From Planctomycetota bacterium (GTDB taxonomy: Bacteria; Planctomycetota; Planctomycetia; Planctomycetales; Planctomycetaceae): a stretch of DNA of 39,664 nt. The stretch is from positions 1 through 39,664 of the forward strand of contig JAQBVJ010000065.1 of assembly GCA_027623235.1 (NCBI GenBank), given 5' to 3'. Position numbers and translations under genes: made by a program. How positions within the stretch are numbered: position 1 is the stretch's first letter; every line of letters begins with the position of its first letter. Below, in pieces: positions 23,211 through 31,932 of the stretch. The notes beneath the pieces are model-generated. The model was given only the letters and a program-made list of their open reading frames with translations, was not told where the DNA came from and searched no databases.

Positions 23211-24220
23211 GTTGAGACCTCGTTGGCCACTTTGTCGGTTTTGGCAGGGTATTTGGCCAGGATCGATGAGCCTGCCTGAACGGTATCGCCAACCTTTGCC
23301 AGCAGTTCCAGCCCCTCTTCCTTCGGGAGAAGCAGTTCCGTCCGTGAGCCAAGCTTGATCATGCCAAACTGTTCGCCTCGTTCCAACTCGTCACCCGGTT
23401 TCAGCCAGCAAACGATCCGACGGGCGATTGCTCCCGTGATCTGCCGCACGATCATTCGTCGATGGGGAGCGGCCAGTTCTTCGATTCGAACAGCAAGCTG
23501 CTCGTTCTCTCTCGCTGATTCAGGACGGAGTGCGTTGAGATATTTTCCCGGCTTATATCGCAGGCCAATGACACGTGCCTCGATCGGCGACCGGTTAATA
23601 TGCACGTTGAAGATGGACAGAAAGATGCCAATCTCAATCGCCGGCCCGACAAACTCGTCGTCAACTTCTTCGATGTGAACCACTTTTCCGTCTGCCGGTG
23701 AAATCACCTGACCTGGCTCACTCGGGACCACTCGTTTCGGATCCCGGAAGAACCAGACAATCTCTGTCCCAACAAGTGCGAGAGCGAATGCGGCCGTCCA
23801 CAGCACATAATTCCAGGGAGCCTCTACTGAGGAATTCAGCAGAAACGCCGCCAGGCCGATCGCTGGCCCCCAGAACACGATCGAAAAGACGATGAGTTCC
23901 GCCAGACCGACTCGTGCAAACGGAATCCGGTCGCGTCCGGTGAAAGGATCATCCTGCGGCTCCCAGTGACAGTCAGTCTGGTTGCGGTAAAACTTCAAGT
24001 CGCGTGAATCGAGCACCTCGATCGGAACTCCATCGGGTGTGCCTTTGCGAAGCTGCCGCATCTTCTCGACGTAACTCTTGCGAAATGTCTTCAGCCAGAA
24101 ACGGCGCCAGCATCCCCACAGAAGCTCGAGGTGAATGATGATCCCCCCTCCCGGCTGAATGTCCTTCAGTTGCGGATCGAGCGGTTCGAGCGGCGTATTT
24201 TCAGCGGAGTCATCCGTCAT
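23207..24220 (-). CDS. psd: Phosphatidylserine decarboxylase
   Basis: The enzyme turns phosphatidylserine into phosphatidylethanolamine. The C-terminal part matches the short PSD-A type: FLSIFNVHINRSPIEARV, RMIVRQITGAIARRIVCW, and FGMIKLGSRTELLLP, whose GS pair at about 291-292 is the self-cleavage site that generates the pyruvoyl group. The protein is 337 residues, longer than the usual 210-230, because of an N-terminal extension of about 100 residues: a Trp/Arg-rich segment (HLELLWGCWRRFWLKTFRK) and a charged region before two membrane helices near 105-155. The extension may tie the enzyme to the membrane or to PssA. It is first of a psd-pssA-ribE unit. Confidence 0.94.
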   Translation of the reverse strand: MTDDSAENTPLEPLDPQLKDIQPGGGIIIHLELLWGCWRRFWLKTFRKSYVEKMRQLRKGTPDGVPIEVLDSRDLKFYRNQTDCHWEPQDDPFTGRDRIPFARVGLAELIVFSIVFWGPAIGLAAFLLNSSVEAPWNYVLWTAAFALALVGTEIVWFFRDPKRVVPSEPGQVISPADGKVVHIEEVDDEFVGPAIEIGIFLSIFNVHINRSPIEARVIGLRYKPGKYLNALRPESARENEQLAVRIEELAAPHRRMIVRQITGAIARRIVCWLKPGDELERGEQFGMIKLGSRTELLLPKEEGLELLAKVGDTVQAGSSILAKYPAKTDKVANEVST

Positions 24221-24409
24221 TGATCTTGCATCGCCAGGATTTGTTGAATCAGCGTCAGATTTTCAGCGTCGTCATGAATCGCTGATTTTCGGGCGGAAGC
24301 CGAATTTTGAGCATAACAGACCGGCCAGGCAACCAGCCAGAAGTCAGAACCAGGCAAGGCGATTGTGGTCTCGCCCGTTGTAGCAGTTGTCCGAGTCAGA
24401 CACGCAGAC

Positions 24410-24442
24410 AGGCGTCTTTGCTGCAGAGATGCAACGACGCCT
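24410..24442. terminator. Hairpin between scpB and psd
   Basis: AGGCGTC (24410-24416) pairs with GACGCCT (24436-24442), and inside TTGC pairs with GCAA, giving an 11-bp stem in two parts with a 9-base loop. It lies 58 bases past the scpB stop and can end the mla-scpB transcript; the T tract is on the plus-strand side, so it may not be a classical terminator for the minus strand. The rest of 24221-24500 shows no gene and should hold the psd promoter. Confidence 0.55.
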
Positions 24443-24500
24443 TTTGCCCCTGAGGTGACGTCATCTGCGGAACTCCCGGCGTGACTTTTTTCGACGAAGG

Positions 24501-25367
24501 CTACTTGAAAGCCAGCTCATCCGCCTGCGGGAGTTCGTCAATACTGCCGATACCAAATACAGACAGAAACCGCTTCGTCGTGACGTATTCCACTTTCTTT
24601 CGGTCCGAATCGTCACGACGGATTGCGATCAGTTCGCGGCGAAGAAGTTGTCGAAGCAGCGGCCCCGCTGAGGGGCGGCCCAGTTCTTCAATCCCCGCCT
24701 GCGTGATCGGCTGCCGATACGCGACGAGGGCAAGGACTTCCAGCACCTCCTGCGACAGTTTGATTTCTCGCGGGCCGATACCAAAGACTCGATTCCGCAC
24801 TCGTTGAAATTCGTCGTGCAGCACAAGCCGATAGCCACCTTCTCCGAGCCGAATCTCGTAGGGTCGTGCTTCGCGTTCGTACTGATGATTCAGATCCTCA
24901 ATTGTGTCTTCAATGAAGTCCAGGTCGTAATCACCGCGAAGCATGAAGCAGAGCCGCTTCGTTGTGATCGGCTCGCCACCAACAAACAGGGCCGCTTCGA
25001 TTACCTGCCTCGTCGAAATCCGCTCCGGCCGGTTCTCGTCCGCAGTCTGCTCTGGACTGTCTGCCGAATCTGCGACCGCTTCCTCGCGGTCATCTGAAAC
25101 GAATCCCTCTTCTTCTGTGACCGATGAGGATTCTTCTGGAAACTGAGCGAAGTCCCATTCGACCGCATTATTCGCGTCGAGGGCCTTTCGATACGCAGAC
25201 TCAAGATCTTCCGCGGGCCAGCCGTCGACGTCCGCTGAGTCAGCATTCTCAGCGACTTCAAGCTGCCAGCCATCGAACGGCAACTCAGCCAACTCGCCCT
25301 CGGACTTCTCCAGCGAAGACTCGTCGGGTTCGCCTGAAGCCTCATGCTGCGCGTCGGAGTCCGTCAT
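24501..25367 (-). CDS. scpB: SMC-ScpA-ScpB complex subunit ScpB, with acidic N-terminal extension
   Basis: ScpB binds ScpA on the SMC condensin and helps chromosome segregation. The two winged-helix domains are seen from about residue 115: STRQVIEAALFVGGEPITTK, YEIRLGEGGYRLVLHDEF, LSQEVLEVLALVAYRQPITQ, and GRPSAGPLLRQLLRRELIA. The C-terminal VTTKRFLSVFGIGSIDELP is typical. The first 110 residues are an extra, highly acidic, probably disordered region (many Glu, Asp and Ser). The ATG overlaps the mlaD stop as ATGA (25364-25367), so translation is linked to a lipid transport operon. scpA is not in the window. Confidence 0.94.
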   Translation of the reverse strand: MTDSDAQHEASGEPDESSLEKSEGELAELPFDGWQLEVAENADSADVDGWPAEDLESAYRKALDANNAVEWDFAQFPEESSSVTEEEGFVSDDREEAVADSADSPEQTADENRPERISTRQVIEAALFVGGEPITTKRLCFMLRGDYDLDFIEDTIEDLNHQYEREARPYEIRLGEGGYRLVLHDEFQRVRNRVFGIGPREIKLSQEVLEVLALVAYRQPITQAGIEELGRPSAGPLLRQLLRRELIAIRRDDSDRKKVEYVTTKRFLSVFGIGSIDELPQADELAFK

Positions 25368-26485
25368 TTCTGAAACCCGGTCTGTTGAACTTCTCCTTCG
25401 CCATCCTTCAGCCCGGAACTGGGACTGATCGCTCCCGCGACACCGATGAGTTCAGGATGCCGGGCAACCTTGTCGGCAAAGACACGCATGTCTCTGATAA
25501 CGGGGTTCATGTTCTGCAACAGGACGGTCATCGCCTCGGAAGATCGTTCGAGGTTGCGATAGAGAGTCGGATCGGAAAGAAATTTCTGAAATGAACCATC
25601 ATTCCGCGTCGCTGCCTGGGAGATCATTCGAAGTTCTTTCGTCAGCACCTCCAGATTGGCAAGGCTGTTGTCGAGGCGGACGACGATCGACGTCGTGTGT
25701 TTCCCAAGCGGCTCCGTCACGTTCTCAAGATTGACCAGATTGTTGTTGATGGTCCCAACCGTTTTCCGCATGGCAGAAATCGTCGCCTGAGTCTCACCAA
25801 CGATCTGCGGCAGTCCAGCCAGCGCCTTGCGAAGATTCGCGACAGTCTGCGGATCTCCGATGACTCGATTGGCATTGTCGAAGGTGTCGCCAGCACGTTT
25901 CATGGTTGTCGTGAATTCCGCCAGCGAAATTGCCGTTTCATTAATGACGTCGTGGAGGTTTCCTCGATTCGTGTCGACCAGCCCGTTGATGTTCTTTGCC
26001 ACGAGCTGCCATTCACGACTGGTTTCATCAAACGAGGCCATTGTCAGACTGGTCTGCTCCTCGAGCTGCCTGACGACGGCCATCATGTCGAACGGGGGCT
26101 CGCCTTCAAGGACGGTGTTTCGATCGAAGGATTCGTTACTGACTCCGGGAGTAAACTCGACAGTCGCGTCACCAAGGATCGACTGCTGAAGCATTGGCTT
26201 CGAGTCCGACCGGAGCGGATATTTCTGATCGATGTCCAGGACAAGAAGCACGCCACCTCGCTGTTGATCGAGAAGCAGATCTTTGACGGACCCGATGGGG
26301 ATCCCGTTCATTTTGACTGGCGACCCAGGGAGAATTCCCGGTGCCGAATCAAAGTGGACGTGCACGATATACTTTTTGGAAAACGCACCTCGGAATTCGC
26401 CGAACTGAAACGTCATCACGCCGATGACCACGAACGAGACCAGCACAAACAGGCCGACTCGGAATTGAAGCTGTTTCTCAGACAT
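25364..26485 (-). CDS. MlaD/MCE-family lipid transport protein
   Basis: A 373-residue MCE protein. An N-terminal transmembrane helix (FRVGLFVLVSFVVIGVMTFQF) anchors it; the MCE domain follows (about 38-120: VHFDSAPGILPGSPVKMNGI and IGSVKDLLL are typical). The long C-terminal region is helical and coiled-coil-like (residues about 150-330), as in MCE proteins that form rings or tubes between membranes. With the ATPase and permease encoded upstream it forms an Mla-like phospholipid transporter. AGGA lies 7 bases before the ATG. It is third of the mlaE-mlaF-mlaD order and overlaps scpB. Confidence 0.92.
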   Translation of the reverse strand: MSEKQLQFRVGLFVLVSFVVIGVMTFQFGEFRGAFSKKYIVHVHFDSAPGILPGSPVKMNGIPIGSVKDLLLDQQRGGVLLVLDIDQKYPLRSDSKPMLQQSILGDATVEFTPGVSNESFDRNTVLEGEPPFDMMAVVRQLEEQTSLTMASFDETSREWQLVAKNINGLVDTNRGNLHDVINETAISLAEFTTTMKRAGDTFDNANRVIGDPQTVANLRKALAGLPQIVGETQATISAMRKTVGTINNNLVNLENVTEPLGKHTTSIVVRLDNSLANLEVLTKELRMISQAATRNDGSFQKFLSDPTLYRNLERSSEAMTVLLQNMNPVIRDMRVFADKVARHPELIGVAGAISPSSGLKDGEGEVQQTGFQK

Positions 26486-26512
26486 GTCTGCATCCTTGCA
26501 GGAATTGAGCGT

Positions 26513-27352
26513 TTACGCGGCCGCCAGTTCTTCCAGCCTGTCCCGCGCCTCGCCGTAAACAAACTGCGACACGCGCGGGTCGAGCGACGAAAACGCCTGC
26601 TCGGGAGTGCCTTCAAAAACGATTTGTGGCTCACCCGGCTGCAGCCGTGACAGCGGGTAGAACATCAGCACCCGGTCAGCGACTTTGCGGACTGTCGACA
26701 TTTCATGTGTCACCACGACGCTCGTCACCGGGCGGCGCGAACGAGTCTTCAGGATCAATGTGTTGATCACGTCCGTCATGATCGGATCGAGCCCGGTCGT
26801 CGGCTCGTCATAGAGAATGATGTCCGGCATGAGTGCCATGGCTCGTGCGAGACCCACCCGCTTCCGCATCCCACCGGAAAGCTGAGAGGGCATTTTAGAT
26901 GCCGACGCCGCAGAGAGACCGACATCCTGAATCCGATTCATGACGCTGTGCCGGATGTATTCTTCGGACATCTTTGTGTTCTGTCGCAGGCCGAACGCGA
27001 CGTTCTCGAAGACGCTCATGCTGTCAAACAGAGCCGCTCCCTGAAATAGAAATCCGAATCGCAACCGGTCCTGAACAAGCTCTCCATCGGACCGGCCGGC
27101 AATCGGAACTCCATTCCAGAGGACATCGCCCGAAGACGATTCGAGAAGTCCCATCATGAGCTTCATCATGACGCTTTTTCCGCAGCCACTTTCACCGATC
27201 AGCACGAGTGTCTCGCCGGAATAAACCTGCATCGTGATATCGCGCAAGACCTGCTGCGTCCCGAACTGTCGCGAGACATTTTTCAGTTCGATGATCGAAC
27301 TTCCAATCTCATCACTGTTGAAGCGATTTTCGAAGCTCATGGAACCTGTCAT
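26513..27352 (-). CDS. MlaF-like ABC transporter ATPase
   Basis: A 279-residue ATPase. Walker A is LIGESGCGKSVMMKLMMG, the signature is LSGGMRKRVGLARAM, Walker B is IILYDEPTTGLDPIM, and the H-loop is VVVTHEMSTV. Those forms (GESGCGKSV, SGGMRKRVGLAR) are those of MlaF and plant TGD3. It powers the MlaE permease 21 bases upstream and the MlaD ring downstream. ATG 27340 is an alternative start with AGG close by. Confidence 0.93.
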   Translation of the reverse strand: MTGSMSFENRFNSDEIGSSIIELKNVSRQFGTQQVLRDITMQVYSGETLVLIGESGCGKSVMMKLMMGLLESSSGDVLWNGVPIAGRSDGELVQDRLRFGFLFQGAALFDSMSVFENVAFGLRQNTKMSEEYIRHSVMNRIQDVGLSAASASKMPSQLSGGMRKRVGLARAMALMPDIILYDEPTTGLDPIMTDVINTLILKTRSRRPVTSVVVTHEMSTVRKVADRVLMFYPLSRLQPGEPQIVFEGTPEQAFSSLDPRVSQFVYGEARDRLEELAAA

Positions 27353-27373
27353 TCAGAAAAACACTGTGGCCTG

Positions 27374-28210
27374 CTACAGCAGAGAAACCGGGGCTGGCCA
27401 GATGACGTAATAAAGATGCGTTGTGAAGATCGTCACGAAGAAATCGGTGACCAGAATGGCCACGAAAGACAAAACGAAACTTTCAGTCGCCGCTCGCCCG
27501 ACACCTTCCGCGCCGGCACCGCAGTTGAAGCCGCGGTGACACGAAATGACGGCGATGGCCGCTCCGAAAAACATACTCTTCAGGAGCCCGGTCAAAACGT
27601 CATACGCCGCGACGTAGTCCAACGAGTGGTGCCAGTAAAACGCGCTGTCCACTCCGAGCACCTGAGTACTCAGAAGCCAGCCGCCAAAAATACCGATTGC
27701 GTCTGCGAACGCTGTGAGCAGTGGAATCAGCAGAAAGCAGGCGAGGAATCTTGGGACGACCAGGTACTGATACGGGTTCGCGCCGAGAGCTCGCAGCGCG
27801 TCGATCTGCTCAGTGACGCGCATCGTGCCGAGTTCGGCCGCCATCGCGCTGCCGACTCGACCGGCCAGCATCGTTGCCGCCAGCACCGGGCCAAGTTCTT
27901 TCACGAGTGCGATATTGATGACAGCCCCGATGCGGGTTTCCATCCGCATCAGGTGAAACTGCTCGTACCCCTGCACGGCAAGCACCATGCCGATAAACAT
28001 TCCGGTAATCAGTACGACGCCGATGCTGCGAACGCCGACTTCGTACATGCTCTGCAGCACGACCGATCTGCGCGGCAGACCTCGCGTCATCCAGCGCAGC
28101 GTGGTCAGCGTGAACAGCGCAAGATCACCCAGCCCCTCAACGAAGCGGATCGTTTCTCCGCCCAGCGAGTGAATCAAGTTTCTGGAATCAGCCGTAGAAG
28201 CGGTCGACAC
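27374..28210 (-). CDS. MlaE-like permease
   Basis: A 278-residue permease of the MlaE family: VLITGMFIGMVLAVQGYEQF, VKELGPVLAATMLAGRVGSAMAAELGTMRVTEQIDAL (the conserved loop), ALGANPYQYLVVPRFLACF, then further helices with the C-terminal FFGAAIAVISCHRGF and TDFFVTIF. It forms the inner-membrane channel of the Mla transporter. Start is GTG 28210, with AGGGA close upstream; the frame is open to an ATG at 28318, but those extra residues resemble non-coding sequence. First gene of the mla-scpB operon and divergent from the Ntn-hydrolase gene across 186 bases. Confidence 0.92.
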   Translation of the reverse strand: MSTASTADSRNLIHSLGGETIRFVEGLGDLALFTLTTLRWMTRGLPRRSVVLQSMYEVGVRSIGVVLITGMFIGMVLAVQGYEQFHLMRMETRIGAVINIALVKELGPVLAATMLAGRVGSAMAAELGTMRVTEQIDALRALGANPYQYLVVPRFLACFLLIPLLTAFADAIGIFGGWLLSTQVLGVDSAFYWHHSLDYVAAYDVLTGLLKSMFFGAAIAVISCHRGFNCGAGAEGVGRAATESFVLSFVAILVTDFFVTIFTTHLYYVIWPAPVSLL

Positions 28211-28396
28211 AGCGTCCCTGCCATGAAAATGCGGAAATTGCGAGGCGAAATCTACAGCAGACGGCGAAATCAGGGGGAGACCAATCCTGGAGACGCCGAA
28301 ACAGCAGAGTCCGGGCATTCGACTTCGTTGCGAGCCGACGAACGGCGCGTGATGATCCGGCCGAACCAGGTGGTCCCTTGATGAACTGGAAAAAAC

Positions 28397-29200
28397 ATGA
28401 CGATTGCCCTGGCCGTTGTCAGTAATGACGGCGTGGTCCTTGCCTCAGACAGTGCCTCCACGACCCGTGAGGCAAACGGCCGCACTTTCATCTTTCATCA
28501 CAAGCGGAAAATCTTCCCGCTCCATGAATCGTTACCGGTCGCCGTCGTCACGGCGGGCCTCAACCGACTCGACGGGATCAGCGTCTCAAGCCTGTGTACC
28601 GAGCTCGCACAAAAGTTGAGCCAGCACGAGAAATGGAAGCTCGACCCGGAGTCGTACACGATCGAACAGGTGACCGACCGGCTTAAAGAATTGATCTTTG
28701 TGGAACACTACCTGCCGTTGTTTGAGAAACTTCCGCAGGATAACCGGATGACATTTTTCGTTGCCGGCTACTCAGCGGGGAAGCGGTTTCCCGAAGTCGT
28801 CGAGATCGCATTTGCCGGACAGCACATCATCGGCCCCTCACGAGTCGAGGCGAAGAACACCGTTCACGTCAAATTCTCCGGCGTTGCCGAAGCGACTCAC
28901 CGACTCATGCAGGGCTTTGCACCGAAGTTTCCGGGACTGCTCGAAAAGGCAGAAATCCCCAAAGAAAAAATCGAACAGATTCTGAAAGCGGCCGGCAGTG
29001 AGCTGTTTCCGCCCATTCTGCATCCGGATCAGCCGCTTGGTGAAACCATCGCAGTTGTCCGGTTTCTTGCCGAGACTGAGATCAAGTTCTCCAGATTCAG
29101 CCCCGAGCCAGACACCGTGGGAGGCGCATTGCAGCTCGCCTCGATTTCTCAGCAAGATGGATTCCGCTGGCTTGAACGCGGACACGAAAAGAAGGACTGA
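28397..29200 (+). CDS. Proteasome-fold Ntn hydrolase, stand-alone
   Basis: A 267-residue protein resembling a 20S proteasome beta subunit. If the initiator Met is removed, Thr1 is exposed; Asp17 in GVVLASDSASTT sits exactly at the proteasome position, and KRKIFPL supplies a Lys-Ile equivalent to Lys33 (here about 37, a small insertion). VAVVTAG matches the conserved Ala-Gly strand. FFVAGYSAGKRFPEVVEIAF aligns with the family's LLVAG-x-D and product-binding strand, and VKFSGVAEATHRLMQGF with the helix that follows the G-S motif. The C-terminal part, about 90 residues, is not like PrcB. No HslU, ARC/Mpa ATPase or alpha subunit adjoins it. It resembles Anbu or a similar bacterial self-standing family. 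Function is unknown; proteolysis is inference. Confidence 0.85.
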   Translation: MTIALAVVSNDGVVLASDSASTTREANGRTFIFHHKRKIFPLHESLPVAVVTAGLNRLDGISVSSLCTELAQKLSQHEKWKLDPESYTIEQVTDRLKELIFVEHYLPLFEKLPQDNRMTFFVAGYSAGKRFPEVVEIAFAGQHIIGPSRVEAKNTVHVKFSGVAEATHRLMQGFAPKFPGLLEKAEIPKEKIEQILKAAGSELFPPILHPDQPLGETIAVVRFLAETEIKFSRFSPEPDTVGGALQLASISQQDGFRWLERGHEKKD

Positions 29201-29334
29201 CTTTAAGCCGACAACCTGAACTGGTGCGCAAGGAAAAGAATCGAAATATCTTCCAGTCTGGGACCGCGAGTGTCGGGAGGGGCAATTCGGCATGCGATCT
29301 GACATTCACCCTCGCGCACCCCGGATGCGTTCAC

Positions 29335-29369
29335 AAAAAAAGGCCCGCGACTTCAAAAGTCGCGGGCCT
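29335..29369 (-). terminator. Strong intrinsic terminator of the minus-strand beta-propeller gene
   Basis: AGGCCCGCGACTT (29341-29353) pairs with AAGTCGCGGGCCT (29357-29369), a perfect 13-bp stem. Seven A residues at 29335-29341 become a T-run on the minus strand, so this terminates the gene ending at 29394. It also blocks read-through from the convergent Ntn hydrolase. Confidence 0.95.
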
Positions 29370-29393
29370 CATTCTTACGCAACGAAATCTGGA

Positions 29394-30410
29394 TCACAGT
29401 CCCGAGACGGCGATGATCGATCCGGCTGGCTTGCCGTCGTCACCGACCGTGCCGAACACGGCGATGTAGGCCGTGCCGTCTTCGCCAAAGGCGATCGCGG
29501 TTGGCTTGTCGAGGTCGAGGATCTTTTTCGCTTTGGCTTCCGTCGATTCCTTATTGCCAGGTGTCAGCTGGTACAGAGCTCCTTTAGTCGCATCGACCCA
29601 GGAGAAGTCCGTGGCGTACAGCTTGCCGTCTTTGCTGTAAGCAATACCAGCGATGTCGTTCAGCGTAGTCGTCAGTTTCCGCTGGAGCTTGCCGGCCGGT
29701 GAGTAGAACGTCAGCAGGCTGTCGCCTTCGACCGTGACTTCACCGATCTGGCCGACGATGATCGCTTTGCCGTTTTTGCTCGCAGCGATCGGTCCGGGGG
29801 CGTCAACTTCGGTCGCCTCTTTCGTGGCAATCGCCAGTTTCAGCTTGCCCCATTTGCCGTCCTTTGAGGTCGCCTTGGCCACCCAGCCTTTGGTGTCGTC
29901 ACCGTTACACGTCACGTAGATCGCTCCATCGATGATGGCGACGCCATAAAAGTTGCCTTCACCTTTCGCCGACAGATCACTCGCCGTAATCGGGCCGAAA
30001 GTTTTGACGGCGTCTGATTCTTTCTGCTCTTTCGGTTCGGCACCCACTTTGAAAACGCGAACCAGTTCTTCACCGTCCGCTCGGCTTCCGCAGCCGACGA
30101 CCAGGTGGTCGGCGTCGAGGAACGCGAGTCCCAAAGGGCCGATCGCGTATTTCGGGCCTTTTCCGTAGACGTCGGTTGGGTCCGGGTAGCCACCGATTTC
30201 CGTCGTCACTTTTCCGGACTTCGGGTCGAGACGCAGGACACCGGCGTGGCTCGCAATGAAGACGTGACCGGTGCCGGGCTGAATGGCAAGGCCGGTCGGA
30301 TTGTCCAGGCCTTTGGCGACGACCTTGTGGTCGGCGGCGCTGGCGTTCAGGGCGAACGCAGACACCAGGGCCAGGCTGCTCAACACAGTTGTAATACGGG
30401 ATTTCAACAT
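29394..30410 (-). CDS. Secreted beta-propeller-like protein of unknown function
   Basis: A 338-residue exported protein. A Sec signal peptide ends near ALNASA|ADH (about residue 25). The mature part has repeated strands with NPTGLAIQPGTGHVFIASHAG, GPLGLAFLDADHLVVG, DIAGIAYSKDGKLYATDF and KPTAIAFGEDGTAYIAVFG, spaced like NHL or SMP-30-type propeller blades. No catalytic residues were recognised. It lies 65 bases downstream of the cytochrome c peroxidase gene on the same strand, so both are likely cotranscribed and periplasmic. ATG 30410 starts the signal peptide; an upstream ATG at 30458 is unlikely. Confidence 0.85.
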   Translation of the reverse strand: MLKSRITTVLSSLALVSAFALNASAADHKVVAKGLDNPTGLAIQPGTGHVFIASHAGVLRLDPKSGKVTTEIGGYPDPTDVYGKGPKYAIGPLGLAFLDADHLVVGCGSRADGEELVRVFKVGAEPKEQKESDAVKTFGPITASDLSAKGEGNFYGVAIIDGAIYVTCNGDDTKGWVAKATSKDGKWGKLKLAIATKEATEVDAPGPIAASKNGKAIIVGQIGEVTVEGDSLLTFYSPAGKLQRKLTTTLNDIAGIAYSKDGKLYATDFSWVDATKGALYQLTPGNKESTEAKAKKILDLDKPTAIAFGEDGTAYIAVFGTVGDDGKPAGSIIAVSGL

Positions 30411-30475
30411 GGTGCTCTCTCTTGTCACGAAATGGGGGATGGGGTTATTTGAGATCATTCTCGATAAACAGGCTG

Positions 30476-31507
30476 CTACTTCGGCAGCTTCGGAGCTTTG
30501 TGCATCGGGTACTCACGGCTGGCGAGGCCCTCTTTCAGAAACGTGATCAGGTCCTTTTTGTCCTGATCGGTGAGCTTCAGTTTGAAGATTTCCTCGTCGA
30601 GGTATTCGTTGGCGATGCCGCCTTTGGCGTAATGTTCGACGACGTCTTCAAGCGTCTTTAACGAACCATCATGCATGTACGGGGCACTCCGCGCGATGTC
30701 CCTCAGGCCAGGCGTTTTAAACGCGCCGGTGTCGCCTTCGAGCTTGCTGACCGCGAAGCGGCCGACGTCGGGCTCTTTCTTGTCCATGCCAACGCCGACG
30801 TTGTGGTACGAGTTGTCGGTGAGGGCTGCGCCGACATGGCAGGCACTGCAGTGGCCCTTTCCGAAGAAGACTTTGCGGCCCCGCTCGGCAACTTCCGACA
30901 ACGCATCCTTGTCGCCGGCTTTGAACGAGTCATACGGAGCATTGCCGGAGAGCACGGTCCGTTCGTAAGCGGCAATCGCTTTGGCGACGTTCGGTGCCGA
31001 CGCCTCGCTGCCGAAGACCGCTTTGAACTGTGACTTGTAGCCCTCAATCTTATTGAGCTTCTGGATGAGATTCTCAAGCTTCATGTTCATCTCAACGCCG
31101 GCCTGAATCGGGCCGAGGGCCTGATCCTCAAGCGTCTTCGCACGGCCATCCCAGAACTGCTGTCGGAAATACGCCGAGTTGATAATTGTCGGAGCACTCC
31201 GTCCGCCCAACGCGCCGCCGACCCCTTTGGCGAAGGCCTCGCCATTGCTCCAGCCTTTGGCCGGGTCGTGGCAGCTCGCGCAGGAAATCGTGTCGTCGCT
31301 CGAAAGACGAGGATCAAAATACAGTTGCTGACCGAGCGAAATCTTCGCAGCGGTCGGCGGGTTGTCGGCCGGCCAACCGACGGCGGGAAGTCCCGTCGGC
31401 ACAGCAGGCGGGTCCTCGGCGAGGGCGCTGGTCAGTGCCGTCGCCGCGAACACGGCCGTAAGTAGTAGCACGGAAAGTCGGCCAGGCAGACCACAAAGTT
31501 GACTCAT
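30476..31507 (-). CDS. Di-heme cytochrome c peroxidase family protein
   Basis: A 343-residue periplasmic protein of the CcpA/MauG family. The signal peptide ends at SALA (about residue 30). Two haem c motifs are present: CASCH at 76-80 and CSACH at 220-224. LGQQLYFDPRLSSDDTISC, RSAPTIINSAYFRQQFWDGR (the calcium and electron-entry region) and GAFKTPGLRDIARSAPYMHDGSLKTLEDVVEHY are family signatures; the last Met in APYMHDG is the likely second-haem ligand. Such enzymes reduce peroxide or oxidise substrates with cytochrome electrons. ATG 31507 is chosen over 31630. First of a two-gene unit, divergent from ggt. Confidence 0.94.
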   Translation of the reverse strand: MSQLCGLPGRLSVLLLTAVFAATALTSALAEDPPAVPTGLPAVGWPADNPPTAAKISLGQQLYFDPRLSSDDTISCASCHDPAKGWSNGEAFAKGVGGALGGRSAPTIINSAYFRQQFWDGRAKTLEDQALGPIQAGVEMNMKLENLIQKLNKIEGYKSQFKAVFGSEASAPNVAKAIAAYERTVLSGNAPYDSFKAGDKDALSEVAERGRKVFFGKGHCSACHVGAALTDNSYHNVGVGMDKKEPDVGRFAVSKLEGDTGAFKTPGLRDIARSAPYMHDGSLKTLEDVVEHYAKGGIANEYLDEEIFKLKLTDQDKKDLITFLKEGLASREYPMHKAPKLPK

Positions 31508-31932
31508 GGTAATCGTCCAGTTGAGGCGTGGTGGGTTCGTGAGCCGCAATTCGGACCACGGGAGGGGTCGAGGGCTCCGAATGCCAGAAAGCGGCCGTGT
31601 GACACACAACCGCGGGAGGGATTCGGACAAGGTGGGCGCTGTGAGACGCTCACGGTGGCTGATTCGGACTGTATCGGTCCGGCAGAAGTTGCCGCAAGCG
31701 ACCGGGAAGGGCCGGCTGATGCGACGGAAGGAGTCGCAGAGGTTTACAAAGAACCGATCTCGACGGTTGGCTCATTGTGATCCCCTGCCCCATCGGGCCG
31801 TCTCGTCAGGGTCAACCTGAAAAGCGGGAGCCGTTGAAAGACCATGACAGCGAATTTACGGTCGCTGGCAATAACGCTCGCGGCAAAAGAGACTCTCGCA
31901 GACCGAATCACACCAGTACAAAAGGGCGAGCC
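31508..31932. other. 425-base divergent region, peroxidase / gamma-glutamyltransferase
   Basis: No gene is supported. An open frame runs in phase with the ggt start from 31777, but it lacks a start signal and its residues look non-coding. AAGGG at 31922-31926 with a 6-base spacer marks the ggt start. Promoters for both directions must lie here; none was clear enough to place. Confidence 0.6.

Noticed and set aside
28211..28318. N-terminal extension of mlaE to ATG 28318
   Set aside because: The extra residues look non-coding, while GTG 28210 has AGGGA just upstream. Kept as an alternative in the mlaE entry.
31777..31932. N-terminal extension of the ggt frame
   Set aside because: ATG 31933 has a good ribosome binding site and starts a signal peptide; the extension would bury it.
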